NCBI RefSeq assembly: GCF_014652475.1 | Contig: NZ_BMYW01000004.1 | Location: 107,129-171,128 of the forward strand | Direction: 5' to 3' | Origin: Vogesella alkaliphila | GTDB lineage: Bacteria > Pseudomonadota > Gammaproteobacteria > Burkholderiales > Chromobacteriaceae | Length of the DNA stretch: 64,000 bases | Shown: one piece after another, positions 44,609-54,921 of the stretch | Position numbering within the stretch: the first letter of the stretch is position 1 | Layout: every line of letters starts with the position of its first letter | Notes under the pieces: generated by a model | What the model was told of the DNA's origin: nothing | Database searches by the model: none | Seen by the model: only the letters and a program-made list of their open reading frames with translations | Translations under genes and position numbers: made by a program

Positions 44609-46039
44609 ATGCAGCTTGCCGCACACACCGCCGTCACCCTCACCAATCACCTGAGCCAGCTGCGCGATGCGGCCAACCTTTTGCCGTACCCGTCGCTGGC
44701 ACAACGCCGGCAGTGGCTGGATGCCCTGGCCCGCCTGTTGCAGCAGCACCAGCACGAGCTGGCCGCCGCCATCAGCGCCGATTTCGGCCATCGTAGCGTG
44801 GTGGAAACCCGGCTGGCGGAGGTGTTTCCGACGCTGGCCGGCATCCGCCACGCGCGCCGGCAGCTGGCCGCATGGCTGCGTCCGCAGCGGCGGCCGGTCG
44901 CGCTGTGGTTCCAGCCGGCACGGGCAAGGTTGCTGCCACAGCCGCTGGGCGTGGTCGGCATCATCGTGCCGTGGAATTACCCGCTGTTCCTGGCGCTGGG
45001 GCCGCTGTTGGCGGCACTGGCGGCCGGCAACCGGGCGCTGCTGAAGATGTCGGAGCTGACGCCGCGCACCGGCGCGCTGCTGGCCACGCTGCTGAGCCGC
45101 TATCTTGGCGACGACGTGGTCCGTGTCGTGGGTGGCGATGCCAGCGTGGCGCGCGCCTTTGCCAGCCTGCCCTTCGACCATCTGCTGTTCACCGGCTCGA
45201 CCAGGGTTGGCCGCGAGGTCATGCAGGCCGCGGCGGCCAACCTGGTCCCGGTGACACTGGAGCTGGGCGGCAAGTCGCCGGTGCTGATCGCCCCCGGCGC
45301 CGACCTGCAGCACGCTGCCCGCCGCATCGTGGCCGGCAAGTTGCTGAACGCGGGACAGACCTGCGTCGCGCCGGACTATGTGCTGGTGCCGCGCGCGCAA
45401 CAGGTCGCGCTGGTTGCGGCACTGCGCGCCGCGGTGACGCGCGCCTACCCGACCCTGGCCGGTAACGCCGACTACAGCGCCATCATCAGCGCGCCGCACT
45501 ACCAGCGCCTGCAAACGCTCGCCATTCAGGCACAGGCGGGCGGGGCGGTGCTCACCACCATCAATCCCGCTGACGAAACGCCGGACGAACTCGCCGCCGC
45601 ACGCAAGCTGCCGCTGACCCTGATCGAGCAGGCGCCGCCGGACTGCGCCGTGATGCAGGAGGAAATCTTCGGCCCACTGCTGCCCGTCATCGGCTACGAC
45701 TCGCTGGAGCAGGCCGTCGCGCTGCTGCGGCAGCAGCCACGGCCGCTGGCAATGTATTTGTTCGACCACGACAAGGCGCGCGTCGAGCGACTGTTGCGCG
45801 ACACCATTGCCGGGGGCGTCACCGTCAACGACACCCTGCTGCACGTGGCCCAGGACGCGCTGCCGTTCGGTGGCGTCGGCGCCTCCGGCATGGGCCACTA
45901 CCATGGTCACGAAGGCTTCCTGACCTTCTCCAAGCTGAAACCGGTGCTGTACCAGTCACGCCTGAGCGGCACCTGGCTGACCGCGCCACCGTATGGCAAC
46001 ACCATCAATCTGCTGCTGCGCTGGATGATCGGCAAATGA
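44609..46039 (+). CDS. Aldehyde dehydrogenase (coniferyl-aldehyde dehydrogenase-like)
   Basis: 476 residues, NAD(P)-dependent. Seen: PWNYPLFLALGPLLAALAAGN, the catalytic Glu in TLELGGKSPVLI, the nucleophile Cys in NAGQTCVAPDYVL, and EEIFGPLLPVIGY. The short C-terminus and PPYGN end match the coniferyl-aldehyde/CalB-like subgroup, possibly membrane-associated. AAGGGAG lies 9 nt before the ATG at 44609. The dispersed motif at 44667-44686 is read A-A-N-L-L. Substrate not certain. Confidence 0.92.
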   Translation: MQLAAHTAVTLTNHLSQLRDAANLLPYPSLAQRRQWLDALARLLQQHQHELAAAISADFGHRSVVETRLAEVFPTLAGIRHARRQLAAWLRPQRRPVALWFQPARARLLPQPLGVVGIIVPWNYPLFLALGPLLAALAAGNRALLKMSELTPRTGALLATLLSRYLGDDVVRVVGGDASVARAFASLPFDHLLFTGSTRVGREVMQAAAANLVPVTLELGGKSPVLIAPGADLQHAARRIVAGKLLNAGQTCVAPDYVLVPRAQQVALVAALRAAVTRAYPTLAGNADYSAIISAPHYQRLQTLAIQAQAGGAVLTTINPADETPDELAAARKLPLTLIEQAPPDCAVMQEEIFGPLLPVIGYDSLEQAVALLRQQPRPLAMYLFDHDKARVERLLRDTIAGGVTVNDTLLHVAQDALPFGGVGASGMGHYHGHEGFLTFSKLKPVLYQSRLSGTWLTAPPYGNTINLLLRWMIGK

Positions 46040-46137
46040 AGCTCAGCTAACGTCGGTTACTCGGCTGCGGCATCGCCGGTGGCACTTCGCAGTTGAGGGA
46101 GACAGAACAATGAGAAACAGTTTTTCAACTGCGCAAC

Positions 46138-46170
46138 AAAAAAAGCCCTGAATATTCAGGGCTTTTTTTT
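46138..46170. terminator. Bidirectional terminator between aldehyde dehydrogenase gene and tRNA-Ser
   Basis: An A-run, GCCCTGAATATTCAGGGC stem and T-run form a near-perfect symmetric hairpin that ends transcripts from both sides. The 100-bp gap to its left also holds a CGCAGTTGA...TCAACTGCG inverted pair (46088-46096, 46125-46133). Confidence 0.93.
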
Positions 46171-46180
46171 TACAGAATGC

Positions 46181-46270
46181 TGGCGGAAGCGGTGAGATTC
46201 GAACTCACGGAAGGCTCACACCTTCGGCGGTTTTCAAGACCGCTGCCTTAAACCACTCGGCCACGCTTCC
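46181..46270 (-). tRNA. tRNA-Ser (anticodon UGA)
   Basis: 90 nt with encoded CCA. The acceptor stem GGAAGCG pairs with CGCTTCC, the D-loop has GGCCGAGTGG, the anticodon loop reads TCTTGAAAA with anticodon TGA, there is a long serine-type variable arm, and the T-loop is GTTCGAATC. A consensus promoter lies 32-60 bp upstream and a terminator 11 bp downstream, so it is monocistronic. Confidence 0.98.
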
Positions 46271-46301
46271 TTCGTATTGCGCAAGGCAATAACAGGCCGC
46301 G

Positions 46302-46330
46302 ATTATATTGATGCCGATGCGTTTTGCCAA
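46302..46330 (-). promoter_or_regulatory. tRNA-Ser promoter
   Basis: -35 TTGGCA (46325-46330) and perfect -10 TATAAT (46302-46307), spaced 17 bp; transcription would start about 25 nt before the tRNA. Confidence 0.8.
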
Positions 46331-46401
46331 GATTTTCTAGTGCGCATCCGGATGCCGCTCGGCGCTGCCCATTGGCAAACAAGCGCCACGGCAACCCTCT
46401 C

Positions 46402-47562
46402 TCAAGGCTTCACCAACTGCTGCGGCGTGCCAAGCGCCAGCTGGGTTTCGTGCGACCTTGGCGTGACGAGTGCAAAGCGAGTCATCACGTCGCGGCCGAG
46501 CACCAAGCGGACATCGGTGCTCTGGCGCAGCCCGGCCTTTTCCGTGATGGCTGGTTTCAAGGGCAGGCTGGCACTCAGCCTGGCGGCCACGCCGGCATAA
46601 CCGGGACGGTATTCAACCACGGTTACCGGCTGACGGAAGGGCTTGCTATTGGTAAGCCGTGCCGACGGGTAGCCTTGGGCAAGCAAGCCCCGATTTACGC
46701 GCTTGGCCATGCCGGTAATGCCGTTGCCATTGGACACTTCGTAGCGGGCAGGGCGCGACGATTCCTCTTTCGGTAGCACCGGCGGGGCTGCGGCCAACAT
46801 GGTGGGGGCTACCGGCTCGACTACCTGCGGCTCGGCTGGAGCCGGCTGCGGCGGGACGACAACGGGGGCCGGTTCCGCCACCAAAGGCGGGGCGGCCGGC
46901 TGGGCCGGCGGAGTGGCCGCGTCGACTACAGCCGGTTGGCTGGCCGGCGCCAGGGCAGGCGCTGCCAGCGTGGTTTCTGCTATTGGCTGGGGCACCGGCG
47001 GCGCGGCGACATTGCCGGCGGCAGTTGCCGGCGGGCTGGCCGTGGCCGGGGCGAAAGCCTGCTGCTCCAGTTCCGCTTGTGTTTTCTGGGCCAGCGCCAG
47101 GTTGAGGTTGGTCGTGATCTTGGCGTCGCCCGGCTTCAGGCTCGCCGCCTTCTCCAGTGCGGCGGCAGCCTCGACAGGGCGGCCTTGCAGGTAGTAGGCA
47201 TAACCCAAGTTGTTGTAGAAGTGCGCGGTATCCGGTGCGGCGGCCAGTGCCAGCTGGAATTCCGTAATCGCCAGTTCGAACTGGCGCTGGCCGGCGTAGA
47301 GGCTGCCGAGCGCGTTGTGGGCTTCGGCGTAGTGCTTGTCCAGCGCCAGCGCACGCTGGAATGCCGGAATGGCGAGGTCGCTCCGGTTCTGGCCCTGGTA
47401 GTAGCGCCCCAGCTGATAGAACGCCGCCGGGCTCTCATTGGCATGGCGCACCTTCAGCAGCGGCTGGAAACCCCACGCCTGTTTTGACGGAGGCACCGAC
47501 TCGCAGCTTTGCAAGAGGGGTAGACAGCACAGCAGCGACAACAGCAGCGGAGTATTCTTCAT
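46402..47562 (-). CDS. tadD: TadD-type TPR lipoprotein with LytR_C-like C-terminal domain
   Basis: 386 residues, last gene of the Tad locus. Lipoprotein signal with lipobox LLQSC (Cys at about residue 20). Three or more TPR units (about 45-165: AAFYQLGRYYQGQ, AEAHNALGSLYAGQ, AHFYNNLGYAYYLQG). A long Pro/Ala/Val linker (about 180-300), then a C-terminal domain with VSNGNGITGMAKRV and VVEYRPGYAGVAARLSASL resembling LytR_C. TadD is thought to assist secretin assembly; the extra domain may anchor it to envelope polymers (inference). GGGAG lies 8 nt before the ATG. No clear terminator follows before the tRNA promoter. Confidence 0.88.
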   Translation of the reverse strand: MKNTPLLLSLLCCLPLLQSCESVPPSKQAWGFQPLLKVRHANESPAAFYQLGRYYQGQNRSDLAIPAFQRALALDKHYAEAHNALGSLYAGQRQFELAITEFQLALAAAPDTAHFYNNLGYAYYLQGRPVEAAAALEKAASLKPGDAKITTNLNLALAQKTQAELEQQAFAPATASPPATAAGNVAAPPVPQPIAETTLAAPALAPASQPAVVDAATPPAQPAAPPLVAEPAPVVVPPQPAPAEPQVVEPVAPTMLAAAPPVLPKEESSRPARYEVSNGNGITGMAKRVNRGLLAQGYPSARLTNSKPFRQPVTVVEYRPGYAGVAARLSASLPLKPAITEKAGLRQSTDVRLVLGRDVMTRFALVTPRSHETQLALGTPQQLVKP

Positions 47563-47614
47563 GGCGTTTTCTCCCATGACATGCTCGATAACAACCTGCG
47601 CCAAGCAAACCCGG

Positions 47615-48559
47615 CTAACCACCACCGCCGAACGATGGCAGCAGCACGCGGTAGATCTGGATGAAGGCCGGCCCCAGCAACACCAGCAACAGGGCAGGGA
47701 AGATGCAGAAAATCAGTGGAAACAGCAGCTTCAGCGGGATCTTGGCGGCGGCTTCTTCTGCACGCAGGCGGCGCTTGGTACGCAGGTCATCGGCATGCAC
47801 GCGCAGCGATTCGCCGATGCTGGTACCGAAGCGATCCGCCTGAATCAGCATCGCCACCAGGGTATCTACCTCCTGCACCCCGGTACGCATCGCCAGGTTG
47901 CGCAGCGCACGGTCCTTGCTGCTGCCGGCGCGCAGCTCCAGGTTCACCAGATGCAGTTCGTCGGCCAGGATGGGGCTCTTGATGCGGATTTCCTCGCCGA
48001 CTTTCAGCAGCGCAGCGTCCAGCCCCAGGCCGGCCTCGACGCAGACCAGCAGCAGGTCGATGGCATCGGGAAAGTTGTTGAAGATTTCCTGCTGCCGTTG
48101 TTCGATGCGCCGCGCCAGGATGATGTTGGGCAGGTAGTAGCCTACCGCGGCGGCAAACAGCATCGAGATCAGGAAGTTGTTGCCTTCCATGCGTCCACCG
48201 GTCAGGCCGACATACAGAAACAGCACGCCGGGAAACACCAGCGCCAGCAGGGTCTTGGCGCCGAAGTACAGCGGTATTGCCGAGGTGCCGCGGTAGCCCG
48301 CATTCATGAAGCGGATGCGGATCGGCGAGCTTTCCCAGCCGTCGCCAGGCACCGACAGCTTGGCCAGCGGCGTGGCGATCTTGATGGCCTTGGCCACCCA
48401 GGCCGAGGCGTTGTCGGTGTCCAGTGGCGTATCCGCCTGCACCACCTTTTCCAGACGGGCCTTTACCCGGTTGGGGGCGACTTGCATCGAGATGGTCAGC
48501 GCAACGCCAAACACCACCAGGAAGATAATCGCCAGATAGATCCATTGTGAGGTATTCAT
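47615..48559 (-). CDS. tadC: Tad pilus inner-membrane platform protein TadC
   Basis: 314 residues, type II secretion F-domain family. N- and C-terminal hydrophobic helices flank the cytoplasmic F domain (DAIDLLLVCVEAGLGLDAAL, LVNLELRAGSSKDRALRNLA, LVAMLIQADRFGTSIGESLR, KRRLRAEEAAAKIPLKLLFPL). With TadB forms the platform moved by the TadA ATPase to extrude Flp pilin. Located directly after tadB. Confidence 0.95.
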   Translation of the reverse strand: MNTSQWIYLAIIFLVVFGVALTISMQVAPNRVKARLEKVVQADTPLDTDNASAWVAKAIKIATPLAKLSVPGDGWESSPIRIRFMNAGYRGTSAIPLYFGAKTLLALVFPGVLFLYVGLTGGRMEGNNFLISMLFAAAVGYYLPNIILARRIEQRQQEIFNNFPDAIDLLLVCVEAGLGLDAALLKVGEEIRIKSPILADELHLVNLELRAGSSKDRALRNLAMRTGVQEVDTLVAMLIQADRFGTSIGESLRVHADDLRTKRRLRAEEAAAKIPLKLLFPLIFCIFPALLLVLLGPAFIQIYRVLLPSFGGGG

Positions 48560-48592
48560 GACTGTTTCCTCGCCATGACAAGTAGGGGGCCG

Positions 48593-49567
48593 TCAGACCT
48601 TGATCTTGATGATCTGCCGCATCCAGAAAACCCCGACAACCATCATGCAGCCGATCAGCGCAACCATGATGAAGCCGCTGGGGTCTTCCCATAACACCTT
48701 CATGAAGCCCGGATTGATCAGCTGGATCACCCCACCCACCGCAAACGGCAGCAGGGTCAGGATCCACGCCGACAGTTTGCCCTCGGCCGACAGCACCCGG
48801 ATGGTGCCGTACAGCTTCAGCCGCGCCCGGATCAGTGCACTGATATTGCCAAGCAGCTCGGCCAGGTTGCCGCCGGTTTCGCGCTGGATCAGCACCGCGA
48901 TCACCATATAGCGCAGGTCGGTACTGGGGATGCGCGTCGCCAGGTTCATCAGCGCTTCCTGCATCGAGAAGCCGTAGTTGACCTCGTCGAAGGCAATGCG
49001 GAATTCACCGGCGATCGGGTCCTGCATTTCATCGCCGATCATCTTCAGCGATTGCGGCAAGGCATGGCCAGAGCGCAAGGCCCGGCACATCAGGTCTAGC
49101 GCATCCGGCAATTGCGCCTCGAACAGCACCAGTCGCTTGTGGCGGGCATTCATGACGAGCAGCCACGGGATGCAGGCGCCCGCAGCCCCGATCAGCAGCG
49201 ACAGCAGCAACGGCAGCGGGAAAAAGCGGCTGGCAATGAATGCGGCCAACCCTAGCACCAGGCTGAAGCCGAGAAACGCGCCGACATTCAGCTTCAAGCC
49301 TGACTGCAGCAGGATACGGTCCAGCTTGTGCACGCGCGGAAACGCCAGCAGCAAGCGCTGCACCACCCGGGTTTCGCTGAGCAGGCGCTCTTTCATCAGC
49401 TGCATGGCTTCGCCGTGATGCGCGCCGGCAGACATCGCCTGCAAGCGGCGTTCGATGCGGCTGGCCTCCGGACCTTTGTACGAGTTCCAGGTCAGGAACG
49501 CGCCTTCCAGCAAAAAGACCACCGCGACAAAGATCAGCAGGATGAGAATGGCAAAGGTCGTGTCCAT
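48593..49567 (-). CDS. tadB: Tad pilus inner-membrane platform protein TadB
   Basis: 324 residues, type II secretion F-domain family. One N-terminal helix, a paired central helix region, the F domain (LPDALDLMCRALRSGHALPQ, FRIAFDEVNYGFSMQEAL, MVIAVLIQRETGGNLAELL) and two C-terminal helices. Starts 8 bp after tadA. Its overall hydrophobic layout and the tadA-tadB-tadC order separate it from TadC. Confidence 0.95.
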   Translation of the reverse strand: MDTTFAILILLIFVAVVFLLEGAFLTWNSYKGPEASRIERRLQAMSAGAHHGEAMQLMKERLLSETRVVQRLLLAFPRVHKLDRILLQSGLKLNVGAFLGFSLVLGLAAFIASRFFPLPLLLSLLIGAAGACIPWLLVMNARHKRLVLFEAQLPDALDLMCRALRSGHALPQSLKMIGDEMQDPIAGEFRIAFDEVNYGFSMQEALMNLATRIPSTDLRYMVIAVLIQRETGGNLAELLGNISALIRARLKLYGTIRVLSAEGKLSAWILTLLPFAVGGVIQLINPGFMKVLWEDPSGFIMVALIGCMMVVGVFWMRQIIKIKV

Positions 49568-49575
49568 GATGGCAC

Positions 49576-50934
<1,359 letters not shown>

Positions 50935-51060
50935 GATAGCTACCCCTTTGCCGATGATCAGTCTGCTCGGGCCCCGAAGTGGCGGGTTATCAGGCTGATG
51001 CGTTAATTGCCGAGAGATTTATCGTTAACAAGCATTCCATTCAGTTGCACGGACCAAGCG

Positions 51061-52296
51061 TTAATCCGGCGTTTGCGGCGCCGAGGCTCCGCCCAGTACA
51101 CCGCCGGTGCGAGCAGGCTGCACCCCGCCCTGAATGTGTTGCAGCAGGTTGCCCCACCACGAGGTTTCGCCATTGCCGCCTTGCACCAGCTCCCGCCCCA
51201 GCTCTTGCAGCGTGCGCGCCACCGGGTTGTTGGGCGACAGCTTGCTGATCGGAATCCCCTGATTCACCGATGTCGCCACCGCCTTGAAACTGTTGGGGAT
51301 AGTCTTGTACACCGTCATCCCCAGCGTGCGTTCGACATCTTCCAGCCGGATGTCGCCACCTTTTTCATAACGGTTGACCAAGAGCTTGATCTTCTCTTGC
51401 GAGTAACCCAGCGAGCGCAGCACGTCCAGCAGCCGGCGGGCATCGCGAATGAACGGCAGCGTGATCTGCAGCACCGGGAACACCACGTCGGCGTGATCCA
51501 GCGCCTTGATGCTGACCGGGTCCAGCGCGCGGCCAACGTCCAGGATAATCACGTCATAGTGATTGCGAGCCAGGTTGATCAGGGTATCGATATGGCTGGG
51601 GCTGACCTCCATCGCCTGCACCGGGTCTTCCGGCGCCGACAGGATGCCCAGATTGGGCAGCACCCCCAGCAGGCTGGACGCAAGGAACGAGGCGTCCATA
51701 CGCATGATCTGTCGTGCCACCTCGGCCAGGTTGGTCGACGGCTTGTGGTCTGAAATGAACAGCGAGGCATCGCCAAACTGCAGGTTGACGTCAATCAGGA
51801 TCACGTTCTTGCCTTCCTGCGACGCGAGGTTGTAGGCCAGGTTGGTCGACAGGAAGGTCGAGCCGCTGCCGCCCTTGCACGGGATAAAGGCAAACACCTT
51901 GCCTTTCTGCCGCGAGGTATTCTGCAGATTGCGCTTTTCTTCGACGCGCACCAGCGCCACATGCAGCGCATCGCGGCCAACCGGGGAGGGCAGCACTTCG
52001 CGCACACCGGCACGCATCGCCCGCAACAGCACTTCCGGCGTCTGGTTGCTGGATAACAGAATCAGCGTGATGTCCGGGTGACGCAGGTTTAGCTGCGCCA
52101 GTGGAGAGAAGTCCGCCAATGCGTCGTCGGTTGCGCACTCCAGAATGATGATGTCCGGTCGCAACTGATCGGCAACCGGTGCCAGCATCTCCGCTCCACC
52201 AGTGAACACCTTCACATCCCGGCTGTTGTCCGTTTCGACGAAGCGGCGCAGTTCGTCCAGGTTCTTGGTGTTGTGCGAAATAATCGAGATTCTCAT
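51061..52296 (-). CDS. tadZ: Tad pilus localisation protein TadZ (CpaE)
   Basis: 411 residues. An N-terminal atypical receiver-like domain (about 1-125) precedes a ParA/MinD ATPase domain (about 135-370) with deviant Walker A CKGGSGSTFLSTN, VILIDVNLQFGD and VIILDVGRALDP. TadZ marks the pole or site where Tad machinery assembles. A low-complexity Gly/Pro tail follows. Located between pseudopilin genes and tadA. Confidence 0.94.
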   Translation of the reverse strand: MRISIISHNTKNLDELRRFVETDNSRDVKVFTGGAEMLAPVADQLRPDIIILECATDDALADFSPLAQLNLRHPDITLILLSSNQTPEVLLRAMRAGVREVLPSPVGRDALHVALVRVEEKRNLQNTSRQKGKVFAFIPCKGGSGSTFLSTNLAYNLASQEGKNVILIDVNLQFGDASLFISDHKPSTNLAEVARQIMRMDASFLASSLLGVLPNLGILSAPEDPVQAMEVSPSHIDTLINLARNHYDVIILDVGRALDPVSIKALDHADVVFPVLQITLPFIRDARRLLDVLRSLGYSQEKIKLLVNRYEKGGDIRLEDVERTLGMTVYKTIPNSFKAVATSVNQGIPISKLSPNNPVARTLQELGRELVQGGNGETSWWGNLLQHIQGGVQPARTGGVLGGASAPQTPD

Positions 52297-52359
52297 GATT
52301 GCGCCTCAACTAAAAATGGTTGCGCCCGCAAGCGTTGGTTGAAAAAGGTTGTCCAACCA

Positions 52360-52830
52360 TCAGGGCGAACAGTCCGGGTTGGCATCCGCGCCGGTGCCGG
52401 TGGCAAGACTTTCCCGCGTCAGGGTGGTGCTGAATGTCGGTATCCGCCACGACTCATTGATAAACGGGAAGACGTAATGAAAAGCCGGCGCATTGGGCGA
52501 AATGGACACGGTCACGCTCTGGCAATTCGCCGCGCCGGTACAGCCGCTCGGTGCGTAACTGACCACGATGTCGTTGACGTTGGTAATCGGCAGAAACTTT
52601 TGCATCGAGGTCTTGATCGTGGCGACATTCATGTCACACACCACCGCCAAGCGGGCACCGCGTCGCGTCGCCTCCACTGCCGAATTCCAGGCAAACATCA
52701 GTCGCCCGAACTCCATGATGCCAAGCAACAGGGAAAACAGAATCACGGCGACCAGGGCAAACTCCACTGCCGCCACGCCACGCTGCGCCTGCCTGCGGGA
52801 GAGCCGCCGCTGCCGGAATGAGGTTTTCAT
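52360..52830 (-). CDS. tadE: TadE-type pseudopilin
   Basis: 156 residues. Basic N-terminus and a type-IVb prepilin-like cleavage/hydrophobic region (QRGVAAVEFALVAVILFSLL with Glu at the +5-like position), then a soluble periplasmic domain with two cysteine pairs (AVVCDMN, SGCTGAANCQS). Processed by the same prepilin peptidase as Flp. ATGA overlap with the preceding TadF-like gene. Confidence 0.88.
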   Translation of the reverse strand: MKTSFRQRRLSRRQAQRGVAAVEFALVAVILFSLLLGIMEFGRLMFAWNSAVEATRRGARLAVVCDMNVATIKTSMQKFLPITNVNDIVVSYAPSGCTGAANCQSVTVSISPNAPAFHYVFPFINESWRIPTFSTTLTRESLATGTGADANPDCSP

Positions 52831-53276
52831 AGGTTTGCCTTCATCACAGTGCGGATCGGGTCAAAGGTAATGGTGGACAGATCCGCGGTAACAAACGGTA
52901 CCAGCGAGACAAACTGGTAATCACTGACCGTGACCGACACCAGATTGACAACCGGTGCCGTGCCTTGGGCAAGGTGATCCGCACAACGCTGCCAGTCACA
53001 TATCGTCACCGTGGCACTCCCCAGATACGGAGCCAGCAACTGACCCGCACAGGTCGTATTGCCATAGCGCACCAGACAGGTGGCCTCGGTATCTTTCGTG
53101 CCGGGCTGCTGTGCCGACAGGTAACGGGCTGCGTCGCGGGTGGCCTTGATCACCGTGTTGTACTGGTAAAACGCCCGCCCGAACTCGGTGATGCCGAAAA
53201 CGATGAAGATCAGCGGCATCAGCAGGAACGCCATTTCGACGGCAGCAACACCCTGTTGGCGGGAACGCGTTTGCAT
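52827..53276 (-). CDS. tadF: TadE/TadF-type pseudopilin
   Basis: 149 residues. Same architecture as its neighbour: RQQGVAAVEMAFLLMPLIFI cleavage/helix region, the TadE-family FGRAFYQYNTVIKATRDAARYL segment, and a Cys-containing periplasmic domain. Which of the two is TadE and which TadF cannot be settled by eye; both are minor pilins. Starts 9 bp after tadG. Confidence 0.82.
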   Translation of the reverse strand: MQTRSRQQGVAAVEMAFLLMPLIFIVFGITEFGRAFYQYNTVIKATRDAARYLSAQQPGTKDTEATCLVRYGNTTCAGQLLAPYLGSATVTICDWQRCADHLAQGTAPVVNLVSVTVSDYQFVSLVPFVTADLSTITFDPIRTVMKANL

Positions 53277-53285
53277 GGTCGTCTC

Positions 53286-54569
53286 CTATCGCGCCAACGC
53301 CGGCACTTTGGGACCAATACCACCACCGGCCCCCGGCAGGCCCAGCGTGGCGCACGGGTTGCCCGGCACGTCAGCCTGACCACGGTATTCGACAAAGGTC
53401 TCTTCCCCAGGCCCTTCCATCGGCTGCAACATCAGCACGCAGGCAAACTTCTGGATGGGGACAGTTTGTGAGCTGCTCCAGCCATCACAGTTGACAATCG
53501 GCATCAGTGCCAAGCGCCGGTCGGCACCATTGCTATCCAGCTGCGCCGAGGTAGCGCTGCTTGGGTTACCAGTCAAATCAAGGCCCGCAGCAACATCGCC
53601 TTGGTAAATGGTATTGGCAACCCTTGCCGCCAGAAAATTGGACGTTGTACCGGATGTGCCGTTGTAGGCGTTGAACTGACTGGTCCAGGATGTCGCGGTG
53701 TAGGCAAAGCCAGTGAAATCTGGCGGCGCATTGCCAACGTTATCGCTGCCCTGGTACAAGCCGAAGCGGGTATTCCAGGCCTTGGCAATGGATTGCTGCA
53801 TACCAGTCTGGCCTACCGGATTGCTGACGGTCAGGTCGCACTGCCCCGATCCGGTCAACAGGTTGGACAGTTCAACGGCACCGCCATTAGGTGGCGAAAA
53901 ATCAATGAGATTGAAGCTGCCGGTAAAGCCGCCTCCGGCAGTGAAACGGCTGCCATACCACTTGCCGACACAAAAGCCATGACTGTCAGGCGTCGTGCCA
54001 TCAGGGCAAGTAGTAGGTGTGGATGGCAAATAAGGCGGGGTTTGTGAACACAGCCCCACCGGAATGGCGCAATTGGTCTGCGATGGCGACAGGGCGGCCA
54101 CCGCATGGGCAGTCACCGTTTGCGCGCCAGCCCCCATGACCTGCATGAACCAAGGCATGATGCCGGTCTGTGGCAGGGTGCACTTGGCATACTTCATGTT
54201 CGGAATGCTGGCTGCCGCCACCGCATTTTTGGTGAAATAGGTGCCGGTCAGCGTTTCACTGAAAGTGACGTCACTATTGACCAGGATTGAAACTGCATCG
54301 CCCTGGAAGTCGACATTATTACGCTGCCCGACGGTGATGCCGGCACTTTCCGCCCGGTTGAGCGACTCGGCATCGCCTTTCAGCTCCGCCGCCGCCGCCA
54401 GCGCACAAGCATCTGCTGCGTTGCTCAGTTCGGTCTTGGTGATGAACAGCCGCCCGAGGTCAGCGACCAGCCCCAGAAAGCCGACCAGCACAACAATACA
54501 TAGCCCGACGATGATGGCTACCGCGCCCTTCTGATATCGCCGGCCCGGTAGCTTGCCTGTGCGTTTCAT
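53286..54569 (-). CDS. tadG: TadG-like pilus assembly protein
   Basis: 427 residues. N-terminal Tad domain with one membrane helix (KGAVAIIVGLCIVVLVGFLG) followed by the conserved VADLGRLFITKTELSNAADACALAAAAEL segment (written in part), then a long periplasmic region with several Cys and many Ser/Thr/Gly/Asn. The tail is Gly/Pro-rich. No von Willebrand domain motif is evident, unlike some TadG proteins. The serine/threonine-rich exported part could be a target of glycosylation, but that is speculation. Confidence 0.87.
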   Translation of the reverse strand: MKRTGKLPGRRYQKGAVAIIVGLCIVVLVGFLGLVADLGRLFITKTELSNAADACALAAAAELKGDAESLNRAESAGITVGQRNNVDFQGDAVSILVNSDVTFSETLTGTYFTKNAVAAASIPNMKYAKCTLPQTGIMPWFMQVMGAGAQTVTAHAVAALSPSQTNCAIPVGLCSQTPPYLPSTPTTCPDGTTPDSHGFCVGKWYGSRFTAGGGFTGSFNLIDFSPPNGGAVELSNLLTGSGQCDLTVSNPVGQTGMQQSIAKAWNTRFGLYQGSDNVGNAPPDFTGFAYTATSWTSQFNAYNGTSGTTSNFLAARVANTIYQGDVAAGLDLTGNPSSATSAQLDSNGADRRLALMPIVNCDGWSSSQTVPIQKFACVLMLQPMEGPGEETFVEYRGQADVPGNPCATLGLPGAGGGIGPKVPALAR

Positions 54570-54621
54570 AACGCCACCTCATGCATCTGATCCTGAAACC
54601 AAATGGGGAAACAAGGCGGGG

Positions 54622-54909
54622 CTATTTGCCTCCGCCACCCAACACGTCAATGGTGAGAATGCCGGCTGTGGAAGGCGGCTTCTGGAACGACTCGTGGTAG
54701 CGATCCACGCTGTCTTTGGCCGCCACACCGTCGATACCGGTAACCGGGTCCATATTCTGGGACGCATCCGGATTGATGGTCTGCTGCGCCTTGGCCATGT
54801 TGACGGCTTCGCCGAAGCGGCTATCCAGATACGGTGTCGACGAACAGGCCGTCAGCAGGGAGGCCAGCAATACGGTGCGGGTAATCATCACCAGTTTGTA
54901 AGTTTGCAT
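54622..54909 (-). CDS. Small lipoprotein of the Tad locus
   Basis: 95 residues. Lipobox LLTACSS (Cys at about residue 22), a conserved middle (RFGEAVNMAKAQQTINPDA, NMDPVTGIDGVAAKDSVDRY) and a Gly-rich end. GGAGG lies 7 nt before the ATG. Sits between the secretin gene and tadG, where alphaproteobacterial and Pasteurellaceae loci have cpaD or rcpB. It may replace them as a secretin-associated lipoprotein (inference). Related small lipoproteins occur in other betaproteobacterial Tad loci. Confidence 0.85.
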   Translation of the reverse strand: MQTYKLVMITRTVLLASLLTACSSTPYLDSRFGEAVNMAKAQQTINPDASQNMDPVTGIDGVAAKDSVDRYHESFQKPPSTAGILTIDVLGGGGK

Positions 54910-54921
54910 GACTTGGCCTCC

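Noticed and set aside
46110-46151. A 13-codon frame (MRNSFSTAQQKKP) with a good SD GGGAG
   Set aside because: Runs into the terminator stem and lies within a CGCAGTTGA/TCAACTGCG inverted pair. Too short to support without conservation; SD-like purine runs of this sort occur by chance.
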